A DNA stretch of 64,000 nucleotides from Saprospiraceae bacterium (GTDB lineage Bacteria > Bacteroidota > Bacteroidia > Chitinophagales > Saprospiraceae), in NCBI GenBank assembly GCA_016715405.1, contig JADKAE010000028.1:6057-70056 (forward strand). Reading direction: 5' to 3'. How positions within the stretch are numbered: the stretch's first letter is position 1; the number at the start of each line of letters is the position of its first letter. Position numbers and translations under genes: made by a program. Positions 50,317 through 59,841 of the stretch are shown in pieces. The notes under the pieces are model-generated. The model did no database searches. It saw only the letters and a program-made list of their open reading frames with translations, and was not told the DNA's origin.

Positions 50317-50340
50317 GTTGTGGGTTGTGGGTTGTGGGTT
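50317..50340 (+). repeat. GGTTGTG heptad run
   Basis: AGTTGT, GGGTTGT, GGGTTGT and GGGTT form the whole gap between the truncated aminotransferase and the ABC permease stop codon. It is the same family as at 21644. Confidence 0.85.
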
Positions 50341-51131
50341 CACTTCGCCTGATCGGCGTATTTCCACCACAAGATAGTGGCAAAATAACCTGCCAGACTG
50401 GCAGCGATCAAAATAAAATAACTCCATACGTTGAGCAAATCGCGGTATTCGCCGCCGGCGCCGCTATAGAGGCCGGGGATAGACCAGGGAAAATAATTGC
50501 CAAAGCCGGTGGCGGCAATCACTTGTGCAAAAACGAGTGTAAGGGCCACAAAACCCAGCGGAGCGAGATAACCCCTGCCCCAGAGGGCGAAAAATGCGAT
50601 GGGAGGGCCTAATAATATCGTTAATACTGTTGTGGCCGCATAAACCCTCAGGGTTTCAAAAAAAATGGTTTGTTCAAATCCGGGTAATTGTAGCAGGGCG
50701 CCGATTAATAGGCCGATTAACAAATTTGAAATGGCCAGCGCCAGGCACCAACCGGTATACACGATAAATTTGGCGTTTAATATTTTCGTTCTCGAAATAG
50801 GCAGCGCCAGCAAGTCTTTGGCCGTGCCGTCGGAATATTCCCTCCCAAATATCCAACTCGCCACAAAACCAAAAATCAAAACCCCGCCAACGCCCATGGC
50901 CTGCGTGAGGATTCCCAGAAAAGAATTCCAATCGGCGCTCATAGACATTAATTGCGCTTTGGCATTTAAAGCGCCGGACTGGGCGGCGAGATCTGGATTT
51001 TTTAAAATAATCATAAATACGCCGCCCATCAGGGGGGCCAGTGCAAAAGCAATAAAAGTCACCCAAATGATACTGGAATGCCTGATCTTTTTAAATTCCG
51101 CTTTCAGCGCAAGCCATTGTTCGTATAGCAT
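50340..51131 (-). CDS. ABC-2 type exporter permease
   Basis: 263 residues with six membrane helices (IIWVTFIAFALAPLMGGVFM, GVGGVLIFGFVASWIFGREY, LNVWSYFILIAASLAGYF). The FGREYSDGTAKDLLALPISR stretch is typical of ABC-2 permeases in bacitracin/lantibiotic-type and sodium-type exporters. The paired ATPase starts 6 bp upstream. The substrate is unknown. Confidence 0.88.
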   Translation of the reverse strand: MLYEQWLALKAEFKKIRHSSIIWVTFIAFALAPLMGGVFMIILKNPDLAAQSGALNAKAQLMSMSADWNSFLGILTQAMGVGGVLIFGFVASWIFGREYSDGTAKDLLALPISRTKILNAKFIVYTGWCLALAISNLLIGLLIGALLQLPGFEQTIFFETLRVYAATTVLTILLGPPIAFFALWGRGYLAPLGFVALTLVFAQVIAATGFGNYFPWSIPGLYSGAGGEYRDLLNVWSYFILIAASLAGYFATILWWKYADQAK

Positions 51132-51137
51132 AGCTGT

Positions 51138-52033
51138 TTATTTTCCGGTTATTCGAAGAAAATACATTTCCAGGTTTTCTTTATTCACATAAATTTCAGT
51201 GGGTGGAAGGTCGGCGTCTGATAATAGTTTGGTAATTAATTCGGGGGAGGTAATGGCTCTTTCGTCGGTGGCATAAATGCGATCGCCTACAATTTGTGCA
51301 TCAAATTCCGATTTTTTCAGGTGTGCTATTGCCTTACCGTTATCTTTTGTGTGGATTACCACCTTTTTTAGCAATTGCGCTTCCAATTCGCCGGCATATA
51401 ATTCTTTTATCAATTTGCCTTCGTGTATAATACCTATGCGGTGGGCCATTTGGGCTACTTCGCTCAACAGGTGACTGGAAATCAACACGGAGGCGCCGTT
51501 TTCTGTGAGCGACCGGAGCAAGGTTCTGATCTCTACGATACCTGCCGGGTCGAGGCCGTTGGTAGGTTCATCGAGGATGAGGAGTTGGGGTTGGTGCAGG
51601 AGGGCCTTGGCCAGTCCCAGGCGTTGCTGATTGCCCAGCGAGAGGTGTTTGGCTTTTTTGTTTTTGTAGGTGGTTAATTTTAATTGGTCGATCACCTTGT
51701 CGATTAATGCCGGGTCTTTTAATTTTCGCAAATCAAAAAAAATATCCAGGTTTTCCCGGACCGATAAATTGGGATACGAAAATGGGGTTTCGACTAAAAA
51801 GCCAATTTCATTCCACAGAAAAAATTGGGTGTTAAATTATTTTCCAATAATTGAATATGCCCATTGTCGGGTTTTATCATGCCCAGTAACATCCGGATCA
51901 GTGTTGTTTTTCCGGCGCCGTTGAGTCCAATCAGGCCGTATATTTCTCCTTTGTTGACGTGCAAGGAAATGTCGTCGTTGGCCGTGGTGTCTCCAAATTT
52001 TTTGGTAAGTGAATGTGTTTGAATGGCGTACAT
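51138..52033 (-). CDS. ABC exporter ATPase; frame broken at 51819-51824
   Basis: The corrected product has 298 residues: Walker A GLNGAGKTTLIR, signature LSLGNQQRLGLA, Walker B LLILDEPTNGLDP, and His-loop SSHLLSEVAQMA. The C-terminal extension is typical of drug/bacteriocin exporter ATPases. One T (coding strand) is missing in a run of six, and repair gives FFLWNEIGFLVETPFSYPNL. It forms a two-gene exporter with the permease. The 52034-52191 gap shows nothing else. Confidence 0.92.
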
Positions 52034-52191
52034 GGGTGGAATGAAAAATTAAAAAATGAAGAATGTCATAAAGCCTAAATTTTCGTAAAGCGTTCTGGCA
52101 TTGGCCGCCGGGGTTTGTGGCGGTAGAGTTATCCTGTTGTGTAAATTGGCGATAGAGTACGATCATCATATCAATAAAAAAAGTATCTTAT

Positions 52192-52614
52192 CTATTTTAT
52201 TGTTGATTCAAATAATAATCGCTTGAATTCAGTATAAGTTAGGCAAATTATTTTTGGAAAAGGAATAGTTGGAAGCACGCGAAAGTGACGATCATCTGAA
52301 ACCAGATAGTCCGCATTTGCTGCAAAAACGCAGTTTACAAATTTATCGTCATCAGCATCTGAATCGATCAGCCTCATATCAAAATAAATACTAACATGCT
52401 CTATATTTGGAAGTAAAATGAGCGCAGATATTACTAAATCAGCTATTTCCTTATCATAAATTTGAGAGAGCTTTTCTTCGTATTCCAACAAAATCTCAGT
52501 AGAAACGCATAGCGTAAAGTCTTGCTTGAATAGCGCATCAAACACATACGAAGCAAATGATCTGCCAGATACGGCACGCACGATCACACTTGTATCAAGT
52601 ACTACCCGATACAT
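52192..52614 (-). CDS. PIN domain toxin
   Basis: 140 residues: VVLDTSVIVRAV with the first acidic residue, YEEKLSQI, SDADDDKFVNCVFAANADYLVSDDRHF with the other acidic residues, as in PIN ribonucleases. It lies 1 bp after the putative antitoxin gene on the same strand, a normal VapBC-type layout. It should cleave RNA when free of antitoxin. Confidence 0.88.
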   Translation of the reverse strand: MYRVVLDTSVIVRAVSGRSFASYVFDALFKQDFTLCVSTEILLEYEEKLSQIYDKEIADLVISALILLPNIEHVSIYFDMRLIDSDADDDKFVNCVFAANADYLVSDDRHFRVLPTIPFPKIICLTYTEFKRLLFESTIK

Positions 52615-52615
52615 A

Positions 52616-52831
52616 TCAGGCTTTTCTTTGAAGAATCTCGTTCAGGAGTTCGTCGGTATACTGTTTCTCGTCCCAAATCTGGTCAGCTTTGGCTCTGGCT
52701 TTGGCGAAGAGGAAACGAGCAATCAAGATTTTTAGATCTTCGAGGTACTTGTCAGGCACTCCAGCGGCATACAACTTGAGCAATTCAAGCTGAAGATTGG
52801 AAAGCGGTGCTGTGCGTTTTGTTGTATCCAT
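52616..52831 (-). CDS. Putative antitoxin of the PIN toxin
   Basis: 71 residues from ATG 52831. A charged, helical protein (QLELLKLYAAGVPDKYLEDLKILIARFLFAKARAKADQIWDEK) without a clear DNA-binding fold, of the size and position usual for antitoxins of PIN toxins. It ends 1 bp before the toxin start. Confidence 0.75.
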   Translation of the reverse strand: MDTTKRTAPLSNLQLELLKLYAAGVPDKYLEDLKILIARFLFAKARAKADQIWDEKQYTDELLNEILQRKA

Positions 52832-52976
52832 AATTATAATTAGGCCTCTAATGATAAAGGTCATTATGACAAATTTAGTTCATTATTTTGATTTCTTAAA
52901 GTGATATTAGTACATCACTCTTAACATCCAAACTTTTTCCCCGCCAGGTCGTTATTCAAAACGATTAAATGAGACA

Positions 52977-54194
52977 ATGAGACCTGAAGACATCCGCATA
53001 GCAGATTACACCTACGAATTGCCCGATGATCGCATCGCCAAATACCCCTTGGCCGAACGCGACGCTTCGAAGTTATTGGTATACCGCGACGGCGCCATTT
53101 CGGAAGATGTGTACCGCCATTTCGATCGGCATATCGCCCCCGATGCGATGCTGGTATTCAACAATACGCGGGTGATACCGGCGCGGGTGCTGTTCAATTT
53201 GCCCAGCGGCGCTGCGATCGAATTGTTTTGCCTTTCACCGGAAGGCGAGCTCAATACCGGCCTGCTGGCCACCGGCGAAGCCACCTGGTTGTGCCTGGTA
53301 GGCGGCGCTAAAAAGTGGAAATCGGGTCCGCTGCAAAGGACACTTGCACAAGGCGCCGATGCCATCTCGCTGGAAGCGGAATTGCTGGAAAAAACCGGCG
53401 ACCATTTCCGGGTGCGGTTTTGCTGGACGCCGGCATCGGTCACTTTTGCCGAGGTGCTCACCCTGGCCGGACAGGTACCCCTCCCGCCCTATCTGCATCG
53501 CCCGGCCGAAGAACTCGACCGCGAACGCTACCAGACGATCTATGCCCGCCACGACGGCTCAGTGGCGGCGCCGACGGCTGGGCTGCATTATACTGAAACG
53601 CTGCTCGACCGTCTGCGCGAAAAAAATGTATCCTGCGAATATCTCACTTTGCACGTGGGCGCGGGCACGTTCCGGCCCGTGAAATCGGAGACCATCGGCG
53701 ACCACGAGATGCACGCCGAATATTTTGACGTAAGCGCGGAGTTTATCCAATCCCTGCTCGACGGCCACGGCGAAAGGCAGGTGATAGCCGTGGGCACCAC
53801 CTCGCTGCGCACGCTCGAAAGCTTGTTCCTGATGGGTAGCAAGCTGCTTGAACAGCCCGGCTTGTCGCTCGAAGCACTGCAGATCAGCCAATGGGATGCG
53901 TATCAGGGCAGGCTTGGCCAAACCTCCGTGACTGCCGCGCTGGAGGCCCTGCTCACATGGATGGAGGAGCGAGGCATGGATCGCCTGATAGCCCCCACGC
54001 AATTGCTGATTGCCCCGGGTTATCGCATCCGCACGGTCGACGCATTGGCCACCAATTTTCACCAGCCTTCGAGTACGCTGCTTTTACTGGTAGCCGCTGC
54101 GGTGGGCAATGACTGGCGGGAGATTTATCGCTATGCGCTTGATAATGATTTTCGGTTTTTGAGTTATGGCGATGGGTCTTTGCTTTTTCTTTGA
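52977..54194 (+). CDS. queA: tRNA preQ1(34) S-adenosylmethionine ribosyltransferase-isomerase
   Basis: 405 residues. QueA blocks: YELPDDRIAKYPLAERDASKLL, LVFNNTRVIPARV, GLHYTETLLDRL, LHVGAGTFRPVKSE, and IAVGTTSLRTLESL. It transfers ribose from SAM to preQ1 in tRNA to make epoxyqueuosine. The frame is intact and no preQ1 riboswitch is evident upstream. Confidence 0.97.
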   Translation: MRPEDIRIADYTYELPDDRIAKYPLAERDASKLLVYRDGAISEDVYRHFDRHIAPDAMLVFNNTRVIPARVLFNLPSGAAIELFCLSPEGELNTGLLATGEATWLCLVGGAKKWKSGPLQRTLAQGADAISLEAELLEKTGDHFRVRFCWTPASVTFAEVLTLAGQVPLPPYLHRPAEELDRERYQTIYARHDGSVAAPTAGLHYTETLLDRLREKNVSCEYLTLHVGAGTFRPVKSETIGDHEMHAEYFDVSAEFIQSLLDGHGERQVIAVGTTSLRTLESLFLMGSKLLEQPGLSLEALQISQWDAYQGRLGQTSVTAALEALLTWMEERGMDRLIAPTQLLIAPGYRIRTVDALATNFHQPSSTLLLLVAAAVGNDWREIYRYALDNDFRFLSYGDGSLLFL

Positions 54195-54207
54195 TGCCCT
54201 GCTTTTT

Positions 54208-54250
54208 ACCGCAGAGTTAAAGGAGTTAAGCGCTGAGTTTCGCTGAGTCG
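54208..54250. repeat. ACCGCAGAGTT family, single arm
   Basis: ACCGCAGAGTTAAAGGAGTT is followed by AAGCGCTGAGTTTCGCTGAG, the left arm of the family seen at 35160. It fills the gap between convergent queA and GH29. Confidence 0.7.
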
Positions 54251-54261
54251 CATCGTCTCCC

Positions 54262-55671
54262 CTACTCTCTCGTCGCATAAAACAAGCCGGCATTTGACAG
54301 TGCGGGCGGGCCGAGGGCGTCGTCAATTACGATTCTTACTTTTCCCGATTTTATTGTATCAAATCGCAGCAGGCGTTTATATCCTATGGTAGTACCGCGG
54401 GTTATGGTAATCCACTGGCCGTCCACTTCGGCGTCGATGTGGAAGGCGGAGACGCGTTGTCCGAAGCGGATAGGTTCTTGCAGCATAATGCGGTTAAATA
54501 CGCGCGGTTTGTTGAGGCTGATCGTCAGCGTGGCCTGGCGTTTGTCGTCGGCGGCAGCCCAGTAGGTTTGGTTATCGCCATCGGTGAGGTGTTGGGGTAC
54601 AAAACGCGGATTTTGTTGGCGGTAGTGGTCGGCGCTCACGGATTGGCGCAGGGCCAGGTTTTTGCGGAACGTGTTATTGATGATTTTTCGGAATGCTTTA
54701 AGCGAGCGAATATCGTTTTCGTGGATCAGACCGCGGCGGTCGGGGGGCAGGTTGAGGAGCAGCACCCCGTTGCGGCCTACCGAGTTGTAATAAATTTCGA
54801 TCAATTGCTGGGGGGATTTGACCAGGCTATCCTCGCGGGGGTGATAAAACCAGCCCGGGCGGATAGACACGTCGCATTCGCCGGTGAGCCAGCGCCGGCC
54901 ATGTGGGTCGCCGGTATTGAGATAGGCCATATCAGCCTTGCCTATGACGATATCGTCGCTATTGATCGTCGACCAGCAGGTTTCGCCGGCGTAGCCGCGT
55001 TCATTGCCGATCCAGCGGATGTCGGGGCCTGCGTCGGAGAAGATCAGGGCTTTGGGTTGGAGGCGGTAGATGAGGCTGCGCCAGGCGGGAAAATCGTATA
55101 CCATGTCTTTTGCATTTTCGCCACGAGCGCCGTCCATCCACACCTCCGATATTTCGCCGTATTGGGTCAGCAATTCTTCTAATTGATTCATATAAAATGA
55201 ATTATAGCTGTCGCTGCCATATGAGGGTTCGTGTTGGTCCCAGGGAGAGAGATAGACACCCAGGCGCAGGCCGTTTTTGCGGCAGGAAGCGGCCAGGTTG
55301 CCGACCACATCGCCCTGGCCGTTTTTCCAGGGGCTGCTTTTTACAGAGTGGTCGGTAAATCGGGAGGGCCAGAGGCAAAAGCCGTCGTGGTGTTTGGCTG
55401 TTATAATGAGTTGTTTCATACCCGCCTGCCGGGCTACTTTGGCCCATTGGTCGGTAGACAATTGGGAGGGGTTGAAAATAGCGGGGTTTTCCTTGCCGTC
55501 GCCCCACTCTTTGTCGGTAAACGCATTTACAGTATAATGGATAAAACCGATCAACTCCTGCTCCTGGTAGGCAATTTGCTCGGGTGTAGGTACTACCGGC
55601 ATGGGAGGGATATCCTGTGCCATTATGGGAATAGACAATACAGCAGCCAACAAAATAGTAATCGTGCGCAT
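54262..55671 (-). CDS. Alpha-L-fucosidase, GH29
   Basis: 469 residues from ATG 55671, signal peptide MRTITILLAAVLSIPIMAQ. The GH29 core is clear: IGFIHYTVNAFTDKEWG, LIITAKHHDGFCLWPS, GVYLSPWDQHEP, and the nucleophile Asp in SEVWMDGARGENA. A C-terminal discoidin-like domain follows (WAAADDKRQATLTISLN). It should release alpha-L-fucose outside the cytoplasm. It complements the GH127 gene as glycan-degrading capacity. Confidence 0.93.
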   Translation of the reverse strand: MRTITILLAAVLSIPIMAQDIPPMPVVPTPEQIAYQEQELIGFIHYTVNAFTDKEWGDGKENPAIFNPSQLSTDQWAKVARQAGMKQLIITAKHHDGFCLWPSRFTDHSVKSSPWKNGQGDVVGNLAASCRKNGLRLGVYLSPWDQHEPSYGSDSYNSFYMNQLEELLTQYGEISEVWMDGARGENAKDMVYDFPAWRSLIYRLQPKALIFSDAGPDIRWIGNERGYAGETCWSTINSDDIVIGKADMAYLNTGDPHGRRWLTGECDVSIRPGWFYHPREDSLVKSPQQLIEIYYNSVGRNGVLLLNLPPDRRGLIHENDIRSLKAFRKIINNTFRKNLALRQSVSADHYRQQNPRFVPQHLTDGDNQTYWAAADDKRQATLTISLNKPRVFNRIMLQEPIRFGQRVSAFHIDAEVDGQWITITRGTTIGYKRLLRFDTIKSGKVRIVIDDALGPPALSNAGLFYATRE

Positions 55672-55792
55672 AAGATAATGTATTGTGGAATGGCAAACTT
55701 GCCGACAAAATCTAAATACGGGTAAAAGGACGATAAGTCCTATGTTTTTTAAGCGTAATTTTAGGCACATTTAAAATAACCGGATTATAGCT

Positions 55793-58528
55793 ATGCGAAT
55801 ACAAACTTTTACACTGATTACCCTTCTGAGTATCCTGATCGCAAATCCGCTTACTGCGCAATTGCGTATCAATGAAGTAAGCGCCGCCAACAGGAATATT
55901 TATACCGATTATTTCGGCGAGCACGAGGACTGGATAGAATTATTCAATTCGGGGAGCGCCACAATTGACCTTACGGGGTACTACCTGAGTGACAATATCG
56001 ACAATCCCACCAAATGGGCTTTTCCTGCCGGTGCAGCTATTGACCCCGGGCAATATTTAGTAATATTTGCTTCGGGGCGCGACGGCTATTATTTTGGTCA
56101 ATGGCATGCCAGTTTTCGCATCACGCAAACCGCCGAAGAAGACGCCGTATTAGCCGATCCGGCGGGCAACGTGATCGATCAGTTTCACTGGGAAGACCCC
56201 AACCGCGCCAACCACTCTTATGGCCGCAATGCCGCCGGCGACTGGAAGATATACGACCAACCCACCCCCGGCGCGGTCAATAACACCATAGCCCGCAACG
56301 ACTACACCCCCATACCCATAATTAACCTGCCGGCGGGTTTTTACACCAACCCGTTGAGCGTGTCCATATTCGGGCCGGTGGGTTTGACCATTCGCTATAC
56401 CACCGACGGGTCGGAGCCAATTGCTACCTCTCCCGCATACAGCGGCCCTATCGACATCTCCGAAACCACCGTATTGCGTGCGCGGGTATTTTCGAGCGAT
56501 CCGCTGGTTTTGCCGGGTTTGACCCAAACCAACACGTATTTCATCAACGTATCCCATACCATACCGGTGATCTCGGTGGCCGGCGGCGAACTCGACGAGT
56601 TGCTCAACGGCAGCTATAGCAGTCCCTGGGGTTCTTTTGAGCTATTTGAAAACGGTGAGCAGATAGACGAAGCCGAAGGCGAATACAACAAACACGGCAA
56701 CGACAGCTGGGCCTACGGACAACGCGGCATCGACTACATCACCCGCGATGAATTCGGCTACGACGACGAAATAGAGCACAAGGTATTCGACAACTCCGAT
56801 CGCGAAGAATACCAGCGGCTTATTCTCAAAGCTGCCGCCAACGACAACTATCCTGCCCACAACAACGGCGCGCATATCCGCGACGCCTACGCGCATACGC
56901 TGTCGCAACGCGCCGGACTGGAACTCGACGAGCGCACCTATAAGCCCTGCGTGTTATATGCCAACGGCGAATACTGGGGGGTATACGAAATCCGGGAAAA
57001 AGTAGATGACAGCGACTTTACCGAATACTACTACAACCAGGGCAAATACGACATCGACATGATCAAAACCTGGGGCGCTACCTGGATCGAATACGGCGAC
57101 TGGGCCGACTGGTACACCCTGCACAATTTCATCACCACCAACGACATGTCGGCGCAGCCCAACTACGAAATCGTCAAAGACCAGCTCAATGTGTTGAGCC
57201 TCATCGACTATATGATCCTGAACACACACGTAGTGTGCAAAGACTGGCTCAACTGGAATACCGCCTGGTGGCGGGGCCGCAACCCCGAAGGAGAACAACT
57301 GAAATGGCGTTATCTCTTGTGGGATCTCGACGCCATATTTGGTCATTATGTAAATTACACCTCCATTCCCGATGTAAGCCCCAATGCCGACCCTTGCGAC
57401 AACGAAGAATACAGCGACTCTTCCGACCCACAAGGACACGTCGACCTCATCGTGTCGCTGATGGAAAACGAAGAATTCCACGCGTTATACGTCAACCGGT
57501 ATGCCGATTTAAACAACACCTATTTGTCGTGTGAGTACATGATCGCCCTGCTCGATTCAATGATTGCGGTCATTGAGCCGGAAATGTACGGCCAGGTAGC
57601 CCGCTGGGGCGGCTCTTATCAGTCGTGGCTCATCAATGTGCAGACCATCCGCGACTTCATCAACGCCCGCTGCATCGTCATCAACGGCGGCATCGGCGAT
57701 TGCTACGAAGTGTCGGGCCCCTACCCGCTCCAAGTGCGCGTAGAACCGGCGGGTTTTTCCAACAAAGTATTGGTCAACACCATTGCTCCAGACACCTACC
57801 CCTACGACGCCGAATATTTTGGCGACATTCCCATTACGCTCACCGCGCAGCCCGCCCAGGGCTGGGAGTTGGACCACTGGGAAGTAGCCAACCAGGTATT
57901 CGGCCCCGACGCCACTTCCGATGCCATCAGCCTTAGTATGATCATGGGCGACACCATCACGGCCTTTTTTGCGCCCGACGTGCCCTGTGCATCGCCGTCT
58001 ACAATAGAAATAGACTCCACCGCCACCACCATATCCCTCTCCTGGAACGGCCCCTTCAACACCATCAGCTATATCGTGCGGTGGAGAGATGCGGAAAGCG
58101 GCCAATGGGAGGCTATCTCGGTGCTCGACCCTGAATTCATCATTGAGGGGCTCAACAATTGCTCCACCTACGAAATCGAAGTATTCAGCGTATGCGGCAA
58201 TACGGTGAGCGCCGATGTGGCGTTCAGCGTATCGACGGCTTGCGCCAACAGCGCTACCGAGCCGGCGGGGCTGGCCGAAGTGTCGGTATACCCCAACCCA
58301 TTCCGCGACCAGTTCACCTGCGAAATCGACCTGATGGATGCCGGTCCGTTAAAGGCTACGCTGCTTACCACGGCAGGTGCAGTGGTGGCGCAGCAGAGCT
58401 GGGAGCAATTATCGCCAGGGCAGAATATGCTGGCGCTTGAGTTGCCGTCGTCTGCCGGTGCGGGGATGTATATTCTTCGATTGCAGACGGAAAGAGGGAT
58501 TTATACTAAAAGGATTGTTAAGCAGTGA
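55793..58528 (+). CDS. CotH/lamin-tail domain protein with T9SS sorting domain
   Basis: 911 residues. Signal peptide MRIQTFTLITLLSILIANPL, lamin-tail domain (INEVSAANRN ... GYYLSDNIDNPTKWAFPAGA, residues 25-150), a chitobiase-C-like beta domain (FGPVGLTIRYTTDGSEP), CotH kinase-like domain (ILKAAANDNYPAHNN, YWGVYEIREKVDDSDF, WRYLLWDLDAIFG), a bacterial repeat domain, one fibronectin type III domain, and a sorting domain (VSVYPNPFRDQF). CotH enzymes phosphorylate surface proteins in spore formers; the role here is unknown. The frame is intact. Confidence 0.92.
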   Translation: MRIQTFTLITLLSILIANPLTAQLRINEVSAANRNIYTDYFGEHEDWIELFNSGSATIDLTGYYLSDNIDNPTKWAFPAGAAIDPGQYLVIFASGRDGYYFGQWHASFRITQTAEEDAVLADPAGNVIDQFHWEDPNRANHSYGRNAAGDWKIYDQPTPGAVNNTIARNDYTPIPIINLPAGFYTNPLSVSIFGPVGLTIRYTTDGSEPIATSPAYSGPIDISETTVLRARVFSSDPLVLPGLTQTNTYFINVSHTIPVISVAGGELDELLNGSYSSPWGSFELFENGEQIDEAEGEYNKHGNDSWAYGQRGIDYITRDEFGYDDEIEHKVFDNSDREEYQRLILKAAANDNYPAHNNGAHIRDAYAHTLSQRAGLELDERTYKPCVLYANGEYWGVYEIREKVDDSDFTEYYYNQGKYDIDMIKTWGATWIEYGDWADWYTLHNFITTNDMSAQPNYEIVKDQLNVLSLIDYMILNTHVVCKDWLNWNTAWWRGRNPEGEQLKWRYLLWDLDAIFGHYVNYTSIPDVSPNADPCDNEEYSDSSDPQGHVDLIVSLMENEEFHALYVNRYADLNNTYLSCEYMIALLDSMIAVIEPEMYGQVARWGGSYQSWLINVQTIRDFINARCIVINGGIGDCYEVSGPYPLQVRVEPAGFSNKVLVNTIAPDTYPYDAEYFGDIPITLTAQPAQGWELDHWEVANQVFGPDATSDAISLSMIMGDTITAFFAPDVPCASPSTIEIDSTATTISLSWNGPFNTISYIVRWRDAESGQWEAISVLDPEFIIEGLNNCSTYEIEVFSVCGNTVSADVAFSVSTACANSATEPAGLAEVSVYPNPFRDQFTCEIDLMDAGPLKATLLTTAGAVVAQQSWEQLSPGQNMLALELPSSAGAGMYILRLQTERGIYTKRIVKQ

Positions 58529-58530
58529 CG

Positions 58531-58622
58531 GACTTTGCGACTGTACGACTTTACGACTATACGACTGTAGGACTCTGCGAACTTTCTTTCGTACAGTCGT
58601 AAAGTCTTACAGTCCTATAGTC
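58531..58622. repeat. GACTNTAC octad inverted repeat
   Basis: Six octads (GACTTTGC, GACTGTAC, GACTTTAC, GACTATAC, GACTGTAG, GACTCTGC) are followed, after a 12-bp spacer, by four octads in inverse orientation (GTACAGTC, GTAAAGTC, TTACAGTC, CTATAGTC). It starts 2 bp after the stop codon at 58528. Confidence 0.9.
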
Positions 58623-58655
58623 GCAAATATGCTTTCATGTTAAAACTAGCTTCTC

Positions 58656-59451
58656 ATGCGTTTCAACTATACAATTATCATTACACTTTTCAGTCTCTTT
58701 TTTGGCCAACCATGCCAAATCACAGGTTTATGGCGACGGCCTCGTCATCAACGAATTTATGGCGGTAAACGACAGCACCTCCAACATCGAAGACCAGGAT
58801 GGTGAAAACGAAGACTGGATTGAAATTTACAATAACAGCAATCAGAACTTTGACCTGTCCGGTTTTTACCTGAGCGACAACATCGACAACCCCACCAAGT
58901 GGACTTTCCCGGCGGGGGCTTCCATTGCCGCCGGCGGTTATGTGATCGTTTGGGCCGACGAAGACGGTGAACAGGCGGGCCTTCACGCCAACTTCAAACT
59001 GTCGAGGGATGGCGAGGAGCTCATCTTGTCGAATCCATTTGAAGAAGAACTTGATGCGGTTACGTTCGGCTATCAGGAGACCAACATACCCATGGCCAGG
59101 GTGCCCAACGGCACGGGAAACTTCGTCATGCAAGCGCCAACAATAGGTTACAGCAATGACGACGCCACGAGTACTTCAAATTTGTCAGACCGATTTGTCG
59201 TTAATATATATCCCAATCCGGTAAAAGACAACCTGCACCTGTCTGTCAAACCCCGCGCTGAGGATGCCGGCACACCTGTTTATTCCACCTCTATATTATC
59301 CGCCACGGGGCAAGTGATCAGAAAATATCCACAAGATCAAACGCCGGTGACCGTGTACGATGTGAGCAGCCTGGCGCCGGGAGCTTATTGGCTACAATTG
59401 GAGGCGGAAGGCGGCAAGCAGGGTTTCTTGTTTGTAATTCGGGAGGAGTGA
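58656..59451 (+). CDS. Lamin-tail domain secreted protein; frame broken at 58698-58703
   Basis: The corrected product has 264 residues. Signal peptide MRFNYTIIITLFSLFLANHA is restored when one T is removed from the T6 run. One lamin-tail domain follows (VINEFMAVNDSTSN ... GFYLSDNIDNPTKWTFPAGA), almost copying the block in the CotH protein upstream, and a sorting domain (VNIYPNPVKDNLHL). It is a likely small surface protein. It shares one base with the next start (TGATG). Confidence 0.85.
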
Positions 59452-59660
59452 TGCCAAAGTATATAATGAAAGATCTGCGGGGCCGCCTGGGAAAATGGGA
59501 AAAAAATAACGCCGCCAGAAGCCGGCTGGCTTTTTACGGTACACTGCTCTTTGTAGCGTTGGTAATCGGCCTGACGATATTGGGGTTACTTAATCAAAAA
59601 AAAGCGGATGAACCGGTGCCATTTCTTCCCAATAAAGAGGCGCCTGTACAGAAGAACTAA
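59451..59660 (+). CDS. Small single-helix membrane protein
   Basis: 69 residues: a basic N-terminus (MKDLRGRLGKWEKNN), one helix (LLFVALVIGLTILGLL) and a Pro-rich tail. ATG 59451 overlaps the stop of the lamin-tail gene by one base, and GGGAGGAG lies just upstream, which supports coupling. The AT-rich gap 59661-59841 holds no gene. Confidence 0.65.
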   Translation: MPKYIMKDLRGRLGKWEKNNAARSRLAFYGTLLFVALVIGLTILGLLNQKKADEPVPFLPNKEAPVQKN

Positions 59661-59841
59661 CAAGCTCTAAATCGATATATCCAAACACTATTGCGGTGCT
59701 ATATTTTTATTTTATAATAAAAATTAAAATAATATTTTTTATAAGCTAAACATTTTAATTAATTTAAACAATAAACTCCTATCAACAGCAAATATAATTA
59801 CCTTTAAATACTAAAAAACGGCACTAAAACCCCTCGGGTGC

